64,000 nucleotides of DNA from assembly GCA_000827265.1 (NCBI GenBank), contig KN834781.1:186001-250000 (forward strand). Reading direction: 5' to 3'. Under the pieces are notes generated by a model. That model was not told where the DNA came from. It searched no databases and saw nothing but the letters and a program-made list of their open reading frames with translations. The position numbers and the translations under genes were made by a program. Positions within the stretch are counted from its first letter, which is position 1, and every line of letters begins with the position of its first letter. The DNA comes from Collybiopsis luxurians FD-317 M1 (lineage: Eukaryota; Basidiomycota; Agaricomycetes; Agaricales; Omphalotaceae). Below are positions 1 to 12,175 of this stretch, in pieces.

Positions 1-1429
1 TGTTCTTTCTCAACTGAATTAATCAATGACATATCAGCTTTGTTAGGAGATTGACTAGAAAAGATTAGCAACAGGTACAGGTACTGTTGAATGTGAAAAA
101 ATGCCATTGTCCAAGTCCTGCAAATAGCAAACTCATTGTTGCACATGGATTTGTTGTTTCTTACCAAAACGAGTAAGACATTGATGTAATAATCTTCTTG
201 AATCTTCCTTTGATCCATGACCTAAATCTGTTTTTGATAGTGAAGATACAGCTCTTGACAAAAGTGAAAGGAGTTCATCTGTGGTCAATGACATTTTTGT
301 CATATAATTGGATATATGTAGAACATTGCTGCTTTTGCAGCTCAACCAGATGGAATGCAATTGAAATTGTAATTATCATAAGATAGTTATATACAACAAG
401 GACTGGATTATGACCATTTATATCAGATTGTTTTTGAGCAAGAATAATTGAGTTGGTGCCCACATTAAATGAAGAGATGTTGACTACATCCTGTGGAAAT
501 TCAAATCGGCAATCTGTATTTGATGTATGACCCTTATAGTATACTTTCCTATATTGATGGCAGTAGAAACATTCTCCAATTCTTTTATACTCTTGATCAA
601 ATAACTGTTGCCATTGGGCTTTTCTTTGCTGAATTAGATTCAAAGCTACAATAGAAGAAAAGTTATGATATCATAAAGCTCAGTTTGATTGATCTAATAA
701 ATATTCAACATGAGCTTCCAGCGAAACTTATAGACTTTGAAAACAATCTTCAAATCCACCAATACCTAATGGATAAAGTGAGGGGAACATACCAAGAAAT
801 AAAGATGGATTGTTATACTCAACTATGGGATCTCTGTCATACTGCAAGATGAGGTCAGCAAAAGAGTTTCCAGTTGTGGGCAAAGCTTTGGCTATTGATT
901 GTGCTACAGATGCCATCATGAATCTTGCAGGTACATCAGTGGATTCAGCATCATAAACACTAGTCAATCAAATAAAGCTTCACCTTGCTGTTCTCCTTTG
1001 AGCAATGAAGCTGGATGCATATCAAATCCACTGGTTTCTGTATCAAATAATTCACTCACAGAACTTTCATGATTATATAAGAAGCAGTCATCAAGACCAG
1101 GGAGCAAACCATATTCTGGATACAATGACAGAGTTTGTTCATCTGGAGGAGGAAGACCAATATACCCAAAATGATTGCAACATAGATGATTCAAAAATCA
1201 TGAACAGATACATAACACCACATCAAACAAAAAAGGGTTTAAGCTGATTCATATCCTTTTTATTCAATTTTTGGGGCTCTACTTGAAAAATAACACTGAT
1301 TAAGCCATTAATATCTGCTGGAGCCCAAGGAAACTTTTTAGCTGTCAAACATATATCCATTGGATGGGTGTAAACATTGCTGTGTAACTACAAGAGATCC
1401 TTGGCAGAAGATGAGCCAAACAAGCAACT

Positions 1430-3474
1430 GGTGACTGACAAAGTAACTTGTCAGATTGAAACTCCGCTAACTTGTCCTTACAAAAGTAACTTAAGTTACT
1501 TAAGTTACTTGCCACCAAAGTTACTTTGTCGGCGCAAAGTAACTTGTCAAGTTAGCGGACTTTGAATTTTGAAACTCCGCTAACTTGTTAACTTGTCGTC
1601 AATAGCGCAGCCGCATCAGCTGCGATTAAGGCAGACATCAGAGCTCCGCATAATGTTAAATCCATGCGGCCCTTGCTCCGGACCCCAGTCCAATGTGATC
1701 CTCCTTCATAGCTGCAATGGTATCATGTCAATTAATTAGAAAAATAAGCTCCGTAATTCCAGGCTTTTACAGTAGCGAGTGAAGCCCCAATCATGGAAAT
1801 CATTGCACAGGTGATACAGTTAGAGCCTTGCATGATACGGAGCCCCTTCAAGATGTCTTAATATAGGATATAGCATTAGGGACAGTCAACCCAATACTAC
1901 TGTAATACAGGCAATGCACCTTAAATACTGGATATGTACTCTAATCCTTTCTGCAAATTGGGGACTGCATTTTTAGAAAAGATGCTTCTCCTTCTGAACT
2001 GCCAATTGGCATTCTAACTGTAAGCATACTCCAGGTTCACAATAACAATAGCTCTTTGAAGGCTTTCACTCACTTACTGCCCCTGCACTCACTACGCTCA
2101 TTTTTGAACATTACATTTCATTTAATTGCATTTTGTCTTTCTATTCAAGCAATGCAACACATTGGCATGTTAAGTAATTCCCGGGGTGTTCAAACTGCTT
2201 CAAATTAATCAAACTGGTAATCTCATTCAAATTCTGGATGGATAGTGATGTTGATGCTCTGTTGAGAAGTTTCCTTATCCTGCGAGAGCTTAGTACTGTC
2301 CATGAGATCCCATTTAAATATAGCTACCATGTTTCATACAACCAGATTTGACTGTACTATATTTGGTTTTCCTTGCCTATTTCATTTGCTTCTGCCCATG
2401 TTGTCAGCTTACAGATAAACTATACCCACCACATTCAACCACCTCAGACCCTTGTCCACTATCAACTGAGGTGAGTTAAACCATTCCTTGGCACATACTT
2501 ATACTGATAGTAGCTGCATTGATATCCACATCTTAACAGATAGCATTCAGAAGGAGAAAGAATAGGTTTTGTCTACTTTTCAAATGACATCTAGGAGCCA
2601 TTTTATTTGTACATCAAGCAATTACTTAAATACTATTAACTGCTGACAACCAGGAGTAGAAATGTCGAGGTACAATTAGAATTGAATTTTCAAAACTGGA
2701 NNNNNNNNNNNNNNNNNNNNNNNNNNNNNNNNNNNNNNNNNNNNNNNNNNNNNNNNNNNNNNNNNNNNNNNNNNNNNNNNNNNNNNNNNNNNNNNNNNNN
2801 NNNNNNNNNNNNNNNNNNNNNNNNNNNNNNNNNNNNNNNNNNNNNNNNNNNNNNNNNNNNNNNNNNNNNNNNNNNNNNNNNNNNNNNNNNNNNNNNNNNN
2901 NNNNNNNNNNNNNNNNNNNNNNNNNNNNNNNNNNNNNNNNNNNNNNNNNNNNNNNNNNNNNNNNNNNNNNNNNNNNNNNNNNNNNNNNNNNNNNNNNNNN
3001 NNNNNNNNNNNNNNNNNNNNNNNNNNNNNNNNNNNNNNNNNNNNNNNNNNNNNNNNNNNNNNNNNNNNNNNNNNNNNNNNNNNNNNNNNNNNNNNNNNNN
3101 NNNNNNNNNNNNNNNNNNNNNNNNNNNNNNNNNNNNNNNNNNNNNNNNNNNNNNNNNNNNNNNNNNNNNNNNNNNNNNNNNNNNNNNNNNNNNNNNNNNN
3201 NNNNNNNNNNNNNNNNNNNNNNNNNNNNNNNNNNNNNNNNNNNNNNNNNNNNNNNNNATTCCACTCCAGAGCCCCATCCTCCTCAGGATTCATGTAAAAC
3301 AATGTATGAAGCGACGAATAACCTCATTAATGAATTGATGATAATGTTTTAGTGAAGCTATATTGTGCTGAGCCTCGGCAAGTTAAACTGTCAAGTGTGG
3401 GAAAAAAAAGTTACTTGCAAGTAACTTAACTGAATTGAAAAAGTAACTTGACAAGTTACTTTGCTCACAGTCAC
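1430..3474. mobile_element. Non-autonomous inverted-repeat element inserted in the Helitron ORF, with 8-9 bp target-site duplication
   Basis: The octamer AAGCAACT occurs at 1422-1429 and again at 3475-3482; with one extra C it is a 9-mer on both sides. The left end reads GTGACTGACAAAGTAACTTG from 1431 and the right end, reverse-complemented, reads GTGACTGTGAGCAAAGTAAC, so the ends are short imperfect inverted repeats. Inside both ends the motif AAGTAACTT recurs many times in both orientations, as expected of subterminal transposase-binding repeats. Removing the element and one duplicate joins the Helitron reading frame exactly (AAHVSC to SCLFGSS). No transposase is visible, but 567 bases of the interior are unsequenced. 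An 8-bp duplication would suit hAT-like, 9-bp Mutator-like movement; the class is undecided. Confidence 0.8.
2701..3267. other. Assembly gap (567 Ns)
   Basis: A run of N inside the inserted element. Open reading frames that span it are artefacts. Confidence 0.99.
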
Positions 3475-5060
3475 AAGCAACTAACATGGGCTGCACTAGT
3501 ATGATACAAAGCACATGCCATTTCCTCTGCCCATGTCAAATCCTCAAACTCTACAGGTAATTTTCCACAAAAGAGGTGATTATTGAGAGCCAATTGGGAA
3601 ATTGTGTCCTTCTTCAAAGTGCTACAATATGATCCACATAAGTACATCTTAAAAGATAAATAACTTTCTTCAATAGCAAAAACACCATTAAGATCTAACA
3701 GAAGTCCATCAAGCTCTTGGCATAGATAAATGAAATGAGATGGACTAATGTGGTTTAAGAAAAAGGTATCTATCATCTGTCACCTTCAACTTTGATAAAG
3801 GGGGCCACTCTGATTGGATAAGAAAGGAACCTGTACAATGATGATCTTCAGTGCCACAACAAGCACATATGAAGGGTGGAACATACTGAATACCCTGTCA
3901 GTATTGATCAATGCATTGCAACACTGTTTCTTGACTGATAGGCTGTGGCCAATTATTGGAAGGAAAGTGAAGTTGATTATACTCTTTGAATGCTCCTAAG
4001 TTGACACATGTCTCTTGAAGCTGAATACATTTATTACTAAGTGAGGAGTTAGAAACACTGAGAATACAATCCAAAATAGTAGCAGGATAAGTTTAAAATG
4101 CGAGATTATCAACCACACATGATGCATCATCAATATCTGTCATTATATAACCAGGAGGGGTACCAAATCTGAAGATATACTCATCAGCTACATCCTCATT
4201 AGATAGAAAATACAGCCTCACTAAATGGCCTTCATTTTGTACAACAGATAACACCTGAACTTTTATTGATCTCAGATATTTGGAGAGAAGAGAGTAATAG
4301 AGTACATTTTGTTCTGAAATTGAATCAAATATATCAGCTATATTCTCAAATCAGGTGGATCAGAATAAAGAGAAGGACCAGAACTTAGATGATGATGAGG
4401 ACAAACAACATGCAAATGATTAACTACTTTTTCGCTGAATTTTTCAATTGTGCATCAATGCAAGGCATGATATGTACTTCCAGTTGACTGTAAATCACTG
4501 CAAAATGCAAGTAATTGTTCTTTCAAGGAATAAACCACTTCCAGCTTTTGATATTGAGGGAGAGACAGGATATTTTTGAAAACAAGCAATGGTAATTTTA
4601 TTAATTCATCATCAATATGCTGCAAATACATAGGCGAAAGCCAGGGAGGAGGACAACTCAACACTGACTTTAACACATCTGCGAATGACATTTTCACCGC
4701 TAAGAGGGCGAAAAATGCAGGGAGGATAACCAATTACACCTATTTAAATGACAGACAATAACGGACGGATCTACCGAGAAATCAATTAATGTAATGGTTC
4801 CTGAGCCTTTTCTACTCCACAAGACCCTCCTCTGGAGAGTCGGGGCCATTGAAGCACCGACGCAGTGTAGCGCATTAGGATGTTAAGTCTCTTCCACGAT
4901 GATCAAGCCATTTTGAGATGCTCTTGCGACTGCAATTAATAATCTGCGTCCCGCAACAGTTGGAGTGCATCTTACCAACTTGATGCCCTGCCGTTGGTAG
5001 TGGGCCAACGCTGCCGCGTGGCAGTTACTCGTGCCCTGTGTGGTGGCGCCGATGAGTAAG

Positions 5061-5574
5061 TACAGTGCTTTGCATGATCCTGCGGCCCTTCGGAATCCGC
5101 GCCGCTGTTGATTTGTGTTTATGTGTTTAGCGCGCCTATTGGGTGTTTGTGTAATGAGCGTGCAAACCATGTATGCTGTATGCCATATTTACAGCCCTAT
5201 GAACACTAGCTAATCAGAATATGTACCACTGGTGAGTAAATCAGTGTATGGGAGGCTGGAGTGACGAGCAAGTAATAGTCTAGCAATGGTGTGCCTTATG
5301 ACACAGCTAATGGCACATTGATCCGGTGACTGGGGTACTTGGTGTATCCCGCCATTCAGGGTAAAAAGCAATAAAATTTAGTATGCTGTGGTACTGGCTG
5401 CAACCTACATGGATATAAGGGCTGACTCCCAGAATTCTTGGCAGTTACTGAGGGAGGCATTGAGGAAGGCATTGAGGAAATGGTGCCGGCAGCTGTTGCC
5501 GGGCATCATTACACAAATACAAATAAATAGCGGCGTGTATTCCGAAGGGCCGCAGAATTATGCAAAGCACTGTA
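5061..5574. repeat. Inverted repeat with arms of about 65 bp
   Basis: The left arm (about 5061-5125, starting TACAGTGCTTTGCATGATCC) and right arm (about 5510-5574) are reverse complements with scattered mismatches; the arms flank about 385 bp. This looks like a foldback or miniature inverted-repeat element. I could not find a clear target-site duplication. The rest of 4734-5788 holds no gene that I can support; the last 200 bp should contain the promoter of the oxidoreductase that starts at 5789. Confidence 0.6.
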
Positions 5575-5788
5575 GAGTCTGGTGACTCAAACACTGCCGC
5601 CTCCCTGCTTAGTCTAAACTCGAAACAGATTGTAATTTATTATGATGACAGCTTTAATACATTACCTTGTGTCATCAGTATTATACCATTAATATAAAAT
5701 TGCCTGTCAAGGATCAGGCACAGAATTCCCCACCTCATAAACTCGGCATTCCATTTCATTCCATGCACTCGTAACTCAACCTACTATC

Positions 5789-7022
5789 ATGTCTACACAG
5801 AAAGTTTTATACTTGGAGAAAGCCAAAGGCCCTTTCGTGGTATCTGACGCGCCCATTCTCAAGCCCGGCCCGGGACAGCTCTCTGTCAAGGTTGTCAGTG
5901 CTGCTCTGAACCCGGTCGACTGGCAGATACAGGCGTTCGACTTTGCCATATCAAAGTACCCTGCTATTCTTGGTACTGATCTTGCGGGAGACGTCGTAGA
6001 GATCGGCGAAGGCGTTGAGGGGTTCTCAAAGGGTGATAAAGTGTATGTACTTTGCTTGCTTACTTTTTTCGTGCATTTGGAAGACTCTTTAATGCGTCCT
6101 TCAGCTTCTTCCAAGGTTTCTTTGCCAATGAATTTGCTGGCTTCCAGCAGTACACTCTCGTCCCTGTTGATATCGTCGGCAAGGTCAGCTACTTATTTAT
6201 ATCATACCACTCTGTGAACGCGTAGATCTGATGCCAGTATGACGTATGTGTATATATAGCTTCCTTCCAACATCAACTATGACCAGGCTTCTACCATTCC
6301 TCTCGCGTTCACCACCGCTGCGTTTGGTCTCTTAGGTCCCGCAGGCGCGAACCTAGACCCCACTCTCGAATTCAAGCCCAAGTACTCAGGCCAGCCGGCC
6401 GTCGTCTACGGTGGGAGCACCTCCGTCGGCCAATTCGCCATCCAGATATTCAAACATCTTGGCTACGGTCCAATCATCACCTACGCCTCTGCCCGCCACG
6501 CCGATTTCTTGAAATCCCTCGGAGCGACGCACGTCGTTGATCGCGGACAAGTTCCTTCCAGTGGTTTCGCAGAGGCTGCAAAGAAGATTGCCGGTGCTCC
6601 CATCAAAATTGTGTTCAATTCGGTTATTGACGGGGAGGCTTCGACTATCTCTTTGAATATTGTCGATGGAGATGGTGAAGTAGCGGATGTGGACCCAGAA
6701 GCGAAGAGTCCCGGAGATGGGAGGAAGGTTTATGCGATCTTCGGAAACTCACACCCTTCGAACAATAGGGAGTTTGGTCGAGTGATTTGGAAGGCTTTGC
6801 CAAAGTTAGTGCAGGATGGGTTGATTTTGGTAAGTTCAAGTTTCGAGATCATCCGGATCTCTTATGAGATGGTTGTTCTGATGATTGTTTGATTTCGTGT
6901 AGCCCAATCGGGTGGAGAAGCTTCCGAATGGTCTTGCTGGGATTGACGGTGGTTTGCAGAAGTTAAAGGACAACAAAGTTAGCGGCGTGAAGCTGGTTGC
7001 CTCTCCGCAAGAGACTGCCTAG
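5789..7022 (+). CDS. Medium-chain dehydrogenase/reductase (quinone-oxidoreductase / enoyl-reductase-like)
   Basis: Predicted NAD(P)H-dependent oxidoreductase of the GroES-like plus Rossmann MDR superfamily, cytosolic. Four exons join in frame: 5789-6042, 6105-6183, 6260-6829 and 6903-7022, giving 340 residues, normal for the family. The N-terminal GroES-like part carries GPGQLSVKVVSAALNPVDW and the phrase ILGTDLAGDVVEIGEGV. The central Rossmann part has VVYGGSTSVGQFAIQ (nucleotide-binding glycine loop, about residues 150-165). No catalytic-zinc cysteine set is evident, which places it nearer the zinc-less quinone-oxidoreductase/trans-enoyl-reductase branch; the substrate cannot be told. The start ATG follows CTACTATC and matches the start of the copy at 21449. 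It is the only intact member of a local family of three or four copies. Confidence 0.9.
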
Positions 7023-8200
7023 GGACTATTGAGCTGGTTAATTGTGTACTAGGAATGCAAATGTAAACTTGGAATAGATTAATTTAAGGTGAAATGCACG
7101 TCGAGATGAGGGTGATAGAACTAGACATGCGGAGACGAAAGGGCGAAGGTTTAGATTCGGAGAAAATGGACATTATGGATGTATGCTTGTGATGTCGGAA
7201 TTCATTGCTGGATTTGTATAGGATGGACGCGGAATTGGAATAATTTTTTGAAATGCCCATAATCTGGTAGTCGAAAATGAAATCTGCATGCGATTGTTTG
7301 TCCGCATCATTTTATTTCAGGACCAGTAATCATATTGGCTGCCTATGCTACCCATGCTGTCAATCATTAATCACTAACGCCAGTGTGGCGGAACGGTAGG
7401 AGGGTGTAATTATGCCGCCGAAACTACGTTATTCGGCTTACCTACCATTTAACTGGGTTCCCACGGCCAGATAACTGCGTTATCTGCTAGTTATCTGCCA
7501 AATAGTCTCTGCTCGCCTCATGTTTCTCATTAGAAGCATTGAAAAAAAGATATGATACTAAGACAATGCTGTATTGTCACTTAGAGCTTTTATAAGTCTG
7601 TAGAATGGTGAATTGACAGTGTAAAAAAAGCTTCACTCGAAGTTATCTGCTATGACAGATAACTTTGATGCCGAGACTAACGGCACACGTGTGAACAGAC
7701 ACACAACACAACTTTGAGTGGCTCATTTCATGCTAAATGCATCGAGTTGGCCCTTTGTACCGCGCAGAGCGCGGAAGAAAAATTAGTTGGATATATCTTG
7801 GTATCAATATTCAGAATAACATGCTCAATGCAAGCAAACTAACTTGTAAATGACTTTTTTTGAGTTGTAACTGCGCGTAGCGCGGAAGCAAAAATGGCAT
7901 TCCGCATTTATCAAGAGAAATTACTCTCCACCTGATGCATGTCTACCTCTGGCCTAGTATATGTACTGCGTACTGTATAATTTAATCGCGCGAAGCGCGA
8001 AAGAAAAATTGATATATGGATAATGACGTAATTGGGTAGTCGGCGGGCCGGAGTCCTTTCTTTTTCCTTTCTTTTTCCTTCTTTTTTCAAATTTGGCGGG
8101 GGACTTACCCAGCTAAATGGTGGGAAAACCTTTTATTCACACACCTAAACCTAATTTCCAAAAGTTTCCAGAAGTTATTCTATCGGTCCTACTCATACTT
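7023..8200. other. Gene-free stretch with repeat motifs
   Basis: No coding region is supported. About 100-300 bp after the stop is the 3' flank shared with the remnant at 14885-15140. At 7470-7665 the word GTTATCTGC or its complement recurs four times, suggesting ends of a small transposon. From 7761 three GC-palindromes are spaced regularly (separate entry), followed by a pyrimidine tract of CTTTCTTTTTC units near 8055-8090. Confidence 0.6.
7761..8000. repeat. Three spaced palindromic CGCG-NAG-CGCG motifs
   Basis: Near-identical hairpin words CGCGCAGAGCGCG (7761), GCGCGTAGCGCG (7873) and CGCGCGAAGCGCG (7987), each followed by GGAAG or AAAG and an A-rich stretch, recur at 111- and 115-bp spacing in otherwise AT-rich DNA. 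They could be subterminal repeats of a mobile element or binding sites; there is no adjacent gene to test this. Confidence 0.6.
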
Positions 8201-10204
8201 GGGGGATGTGGGCCATCACGCTGCGCATGTGGCATGTACGAGTCCAGACACTTGTACTGACATACAAGTTTGGAATAGCGCATTCTGATACCGCATTGGT
8301 TATAGAGATTGATGATATGGAATGTACATACAATTGCAGACAGATGGATGGCAGAACTTCATCGAAGTGTATAAGCTCAGCGAGCCAACGGTCTGGCGAA
8401 TGACAACGACTATGAAAAGAGAACGAGTCTTGCTCACAATGAATAGACATAAACAGTATCGCAGGGGTGAAAAACATATCCCACACCTCCAGCAGAGCAT
8501 AATGGTGTCTGGATTGGGAAGCAAGCGACATATTTGCAGAATTGGCAAGACAAGTAGGTGACATGGAAAGTTTTCAGGTTAAGGAGTTGGATGGACAACG
8601 GATGCTTGAGTTTGGAAACTGTGTATTCATGCCGAAATGGGAGGCACCCAATATGAAATGGTTTGCTGAGCTGGGAGAAGTTGATCTAGACGGGGCGATT
8701 AACAGTATGAATGCAGAACACAGAACTGGAGCAGAAAACGTAGTGGACTTCGGGGAGAGAAGAGTGGTGAAAATGGGGAAAGAGGTAAGAATCATTGCAT
8801 TGCATGAACATGCATGAATGTGATTGACAGAGTGATGTAGCATGAGCACAATGAGTCCACAACAAATATACGTAGGGGAATGTCGCATTCTCCTTGGTGG
8901 CTATTCCCAAAGCAGGGAGCGCAAGCATTGCTCATTCTGAGAGTGATAATGCTGTTGGAGGGAAAACACACACAGGTAAGTATGAAGCAAAAAAAACAAA
9001 AAGGAAATAATAACTAACCGCAGATAGAAGAAAAGCAAAAGGAAGCATTCATGTGCAATTGAAAAAGAGGTCTGCTTTTGACGATGAAGCAGAAAAAGAA
9101 GTGGAAGAAGCAAGAAAAAAAAAGAGATGGTGGTTAACGAGATAGGCCAAGATTGAAGGGTAGGCAGCTAACGCGAGCATTCACAAAAACGTTGATGATA
9201 TATAGAGTAGCAATAGGTTAGTGCAAAACAAAAGCATCGGCGAAGCGAGGGCCAAGAAAGTGACTTACGGACACGATACAACAAGAATGGATAAAGAAGT
9301 AAATGAAAGACGACAGAAAAAATCTACTAATAAGTATCAGATATCAACATTAACAGGATAACTTCAATGCAAGCGGATGTCAAGCTCATGGCAGTCAGAA
9401 CACAAGGTGATATCATGCAGAACATAAAGAGAGGGACAGAAACATCTTCAAGAAAGACCTGCAAAAGAAAAGTCTAAGAATGAATAGAGGAGGGTAGAAG
9501 AACGAGAGACAAACTAAGTCAGCAGGGAGAGCATGCAACATGAGAACAACAAAAAGGGAGTACAGGCATTGGGCAATATGATGAGAAGCGATGTAAGGCG
9601 GAGGTGGGACGGCGAGATGGGAAAAAAGATCAATAGAGGGCACAGAAATATGTGGTGTGGCCACAAAACAACCTCAAACTATGTCGCCGCTTATTCTCCG
9701 TTACTTGGCTGTCGTTCTCTTCCTGTCATCCTATGCCCCGTTATCGGGGTTATGATTTCTTACCTTATATCTCCTCCGCCTTCACTTTCAAATGCTTGAT
9801 ATTTCTCTGTCTTCTTCTCTCCTTATTTACTCTCGCTTTTGCCCAATGGCTGTGCTGCCTTCCGGTCGCTTATTCCAATTTTCTACAGTAGAGAGAGAAA
9901 GAAAAAAAAAAAAAAAAAAAGGAAAAAGCGCCAAAGGTATAGAGGGAGCGGGAGAGAGGGCGGTAAGAGGGAAGGGTGCACGGAGCTACATCATATGGAA
10001 AGTAATGTTCATAATAGAGGAAAACGGAGGGAAACGGGAGGAGAAAGCACAGAGGGAAATGGATTGTGGTGGATAAAAGGTCACGCAAATAACGCAAGTC
10101 ACGAAAAGTGTCAAGTCCAAATATGGGGATAAAATTAGATATATCGAGCTGTGAAAGACCGTGGGAAAATGGTCAAGTCCCCTTGCAAGACGATTCCTCC
10201 ATTA
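8201..10204. other. Gene-free stretch; segment near 8205-8260 is shared with 22676-22735
   Basis: No protein was recognised. The short open frames here (for example 8542-8817) have no recognisable motif and no convincing start context. Around 8205 the sequence GTGGGCCATCACGCTGCGCA resembles GGTGGGCCATTGCGCTCTGC just after the oxidoreductase pseudogene at 22660, so the duplicated block extends past the gene. A purine-rich region with an A run of about 19 lies near 9900-9920. Confidence 0.5.
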
Positions 10205-10345
10205 CATTCCGGACTCGTAATTCAGCTCAATCTATCATATACTTGGACAAAGCCAAAGGTCCTATATTCACCTCGAGCGCTTATCGTTATCATTGTGGGA
10301 GGGTTTTCATCAAATCTATCCTGCGGGGGGAGTCGGATGGATAAT
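10205..10345 (+). pseudogene. 5' remnant of an oxidoreductase copy (first exon only)
   Basis: The translation reads AQSIIYLDKAKGPIF, matching TQKVLYLEKAKGPFV at the start of the gene at 5789, followed by CGRVFIKSI in place of PGQLSVKVV. The upstream 20 bases also resemble the leader of the intact gene. Similarity stops near 10345, and the matching 3' end appears only at 14726, so this is half of a broken copy. It cannot encode an enzyme. Confidence 0.65.
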
Positions 10346-10734
10346 TAAAATTCTTGTGTAGTGCACGTGTATCTCCGACGCTCCGTCCTTCCCGCTACTT
10401 CCAGCCATTCCAAATCTGGGACTCTGCTGTGTATAATCTATCTATCTATCTATCCTCATTGACTATGCCGGATCCAGATTCGGATAGCAAGACAGAAAAA
10501 GAGAGAAAAGGGCTATTAAGCTGCTGTGCAGGCTCTTTAATTGGTATCCTTGTCTCAAGTAATCGTATAGATGAAAGGATCCGCACTAGTAGGTACGAGG
10601 CCTATCGAAAGTACAGAATATACCTCATATATTATATTAATAACTTACCTAATAGACAACTCACGAGCAGATGCACAGTGCATTTTTGGACAGAGGATTG
10701 CTGACACTTCGATCAATAGATATGTGATGAATTC

Positions 10735-10900
10735 TATAGCCCTAACTAAGTACAAAGTTCTCAGAACGAAGTATGAGTTCTCGTTTTACCTATAGCCCTA
10801 AGTAAGTACAAAGTCTATAGGTAAAATGTAAGCACTAGATTATTAGAATAGAAAAGGAAGTGAATGTACCCTCAGAACAAAGTATGAGTTCTGAGGGTCA
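10735..10900. repeat. Cluster of short hairpins built from duplicated words
   Basis: Three related inverted repeats lie close together: AGTTCTCAGAACGAAGTATG with TGAGTTCT; CCTATAG...CTATAGG around GCCCTAAGTAAGTACAAAGT; and CCTCAGAACAAAGTATGAGT followed by TCTGAGG. Loops share AAAGT or AAGTATG. It could be a structured repeat end or a cruciform-forming relic. A TATC microsatellite lies upstream near 10436-10455. No gene is seen between 10346 and 12175. Confidence 0.55.
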
Positions 10901-12175
10901 TCGAGAATCGAACAAGTATAAGTAGTAGACAGGAGGAATAAGGATGAAGAGAGAAAATGAAATAGATAACGCTGAAACAACTACACAAGGTTACCCGCAC
11001 GGAAATAGTAAAATATACCTACACCCGCTTTGCCTCCATGGATAGATGTCCCGAATCACGACAGGACACCATCACGCTCACATGATGGATGCGCCTACGC
11101 GTCGTACGTGAAATAGCCTCCATTCTGACAATGTGCTTAGTCTGGTGGCCAGTCCAATGTCTTCAATCAACTTTTATAACTATGTAGTAATGGCATCTCA
11201 CCGGCATCCTCTCGATGCAATTAATCGAGCGTTCTATGTCTACCCTCCCATCCTTGACCTCGCTCACGTGACATTCAACTATGATTTTGCATTGACGATA
11301 TCACGAGAACATCCAACAAGCTAGACAATTTATATGAAAGTCTAACGTCAATTTTGTTCAACTGTTGAACTGCATGCATGAGCCAGGACAGATCAAAATC
11401 AGAATTGAACCTCGGCCAATCTGCCTACTCCAACATGTAACATCATATGAACTTATGGTTGTTTTCATACAGCATAAGCAGTTAGATTGTTGATCAGTGT
11501 GAGTGCTATTATTAGTGAATGATGTACAACATGAGTAGATCGAATGATATGATGTATCATAAACATGAGCACTAGTAATCTCGCTTCGAGACTTAATTGA
11601 AACTGTAACAGCTAGAGTCACTGCTATGAGTGCAGCAAATTTTTTACTAAGTATAGCGTTTGAAGTTAACTGAGCCCTAGCTGATGTACTCATAACCCAA
11701 TTTATTCGAGTGTATGAATGCATTTCCATCACCCTGCACCACATGAGGCCAGCATGTCAAAATATGTTATATTTGGCGCCACGTCAATTGTCGTATTAGA
11801 TGCCACTACCATCATGCCACGATCGCATCAAGTTGTGCCAAGAGCTATCGCCTGAAGCAAAGCGGAGATGTCGATTATCAAGTCTCAAGTCCTGATTTGG
11901 ACTTGGGACTCCACAGACGTGGGATAAGGGCCAAAATTTCCCTTCAACTGCCGTAGTTCAAACCCCGACTTGGCATTGGTATTTGCATGATCGTAGATAA
12001 GACGCTACTGATGATCGCAAGTTGTAAAAATAAATTGACTTCATTCCTGTCTCCAAAATCAGGTGCAGATGCAATGCCATAGTGGGCGTTGCAGCCGGTC
12101 TCAGGATACTTAAATCTGAGTGGCTGCTCTGTGCCATCAGTCTCGCATTGTCTTCCATTGCGGTCGCACTAGAAA

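Larger units (their letters stand above)
1..4733 (-). pseudogene. Helitron replicase/helicase pseudogene (DUF6570 and Helitron-like N-terminal regions), truncated by window edge
   Basis: Rolling-circle transposon protein, N-terminal part only; the helicase half would lie left of base 1. The reading runs right to left in fragments. The start region lies near 4690-4733. A DUF6570-type segment at 3776-3471 has the family phrase DLTWAEEMACALYHTSAAHV. The reading resumes at 1429 with SCLFGSSSAKDLL and PWAPADINGLISV. A Helitron-like N domain follows, with MFPSLYPLGIGGFED near 780 and CRFEFPQDVV near 510. YMTKMSLTTDELLSLLSRAV lies near 250, then RFGKKQQIHVQQ near 140. Several in-frame stops and frameshifts separate these blocks, and an inserted element (1430-3474) plus an assembly gap interrupt them, so it cannot encode a full protein. 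Family assignment rests on recognised conserved phrases; I consider it secure as a Helitron relic, less so for exact limits. Confidence 0.82.

Noticed and set aside
2626..3338. Open frames of about 200 residues composed of X
   Set aside because: They are the assembly gap.
8542..8817. 91-residue plus-strand frame (MARQVGDMESF...)
   Set aside because: No motif, no splice partner and no homology I recognise; the surroundings are decayed repeat DNA.
11945..11972. GTTCAAACCCC resembling a tRNA B box
   Set aside because: No matching A box or cloverleaf could be drawn around it.
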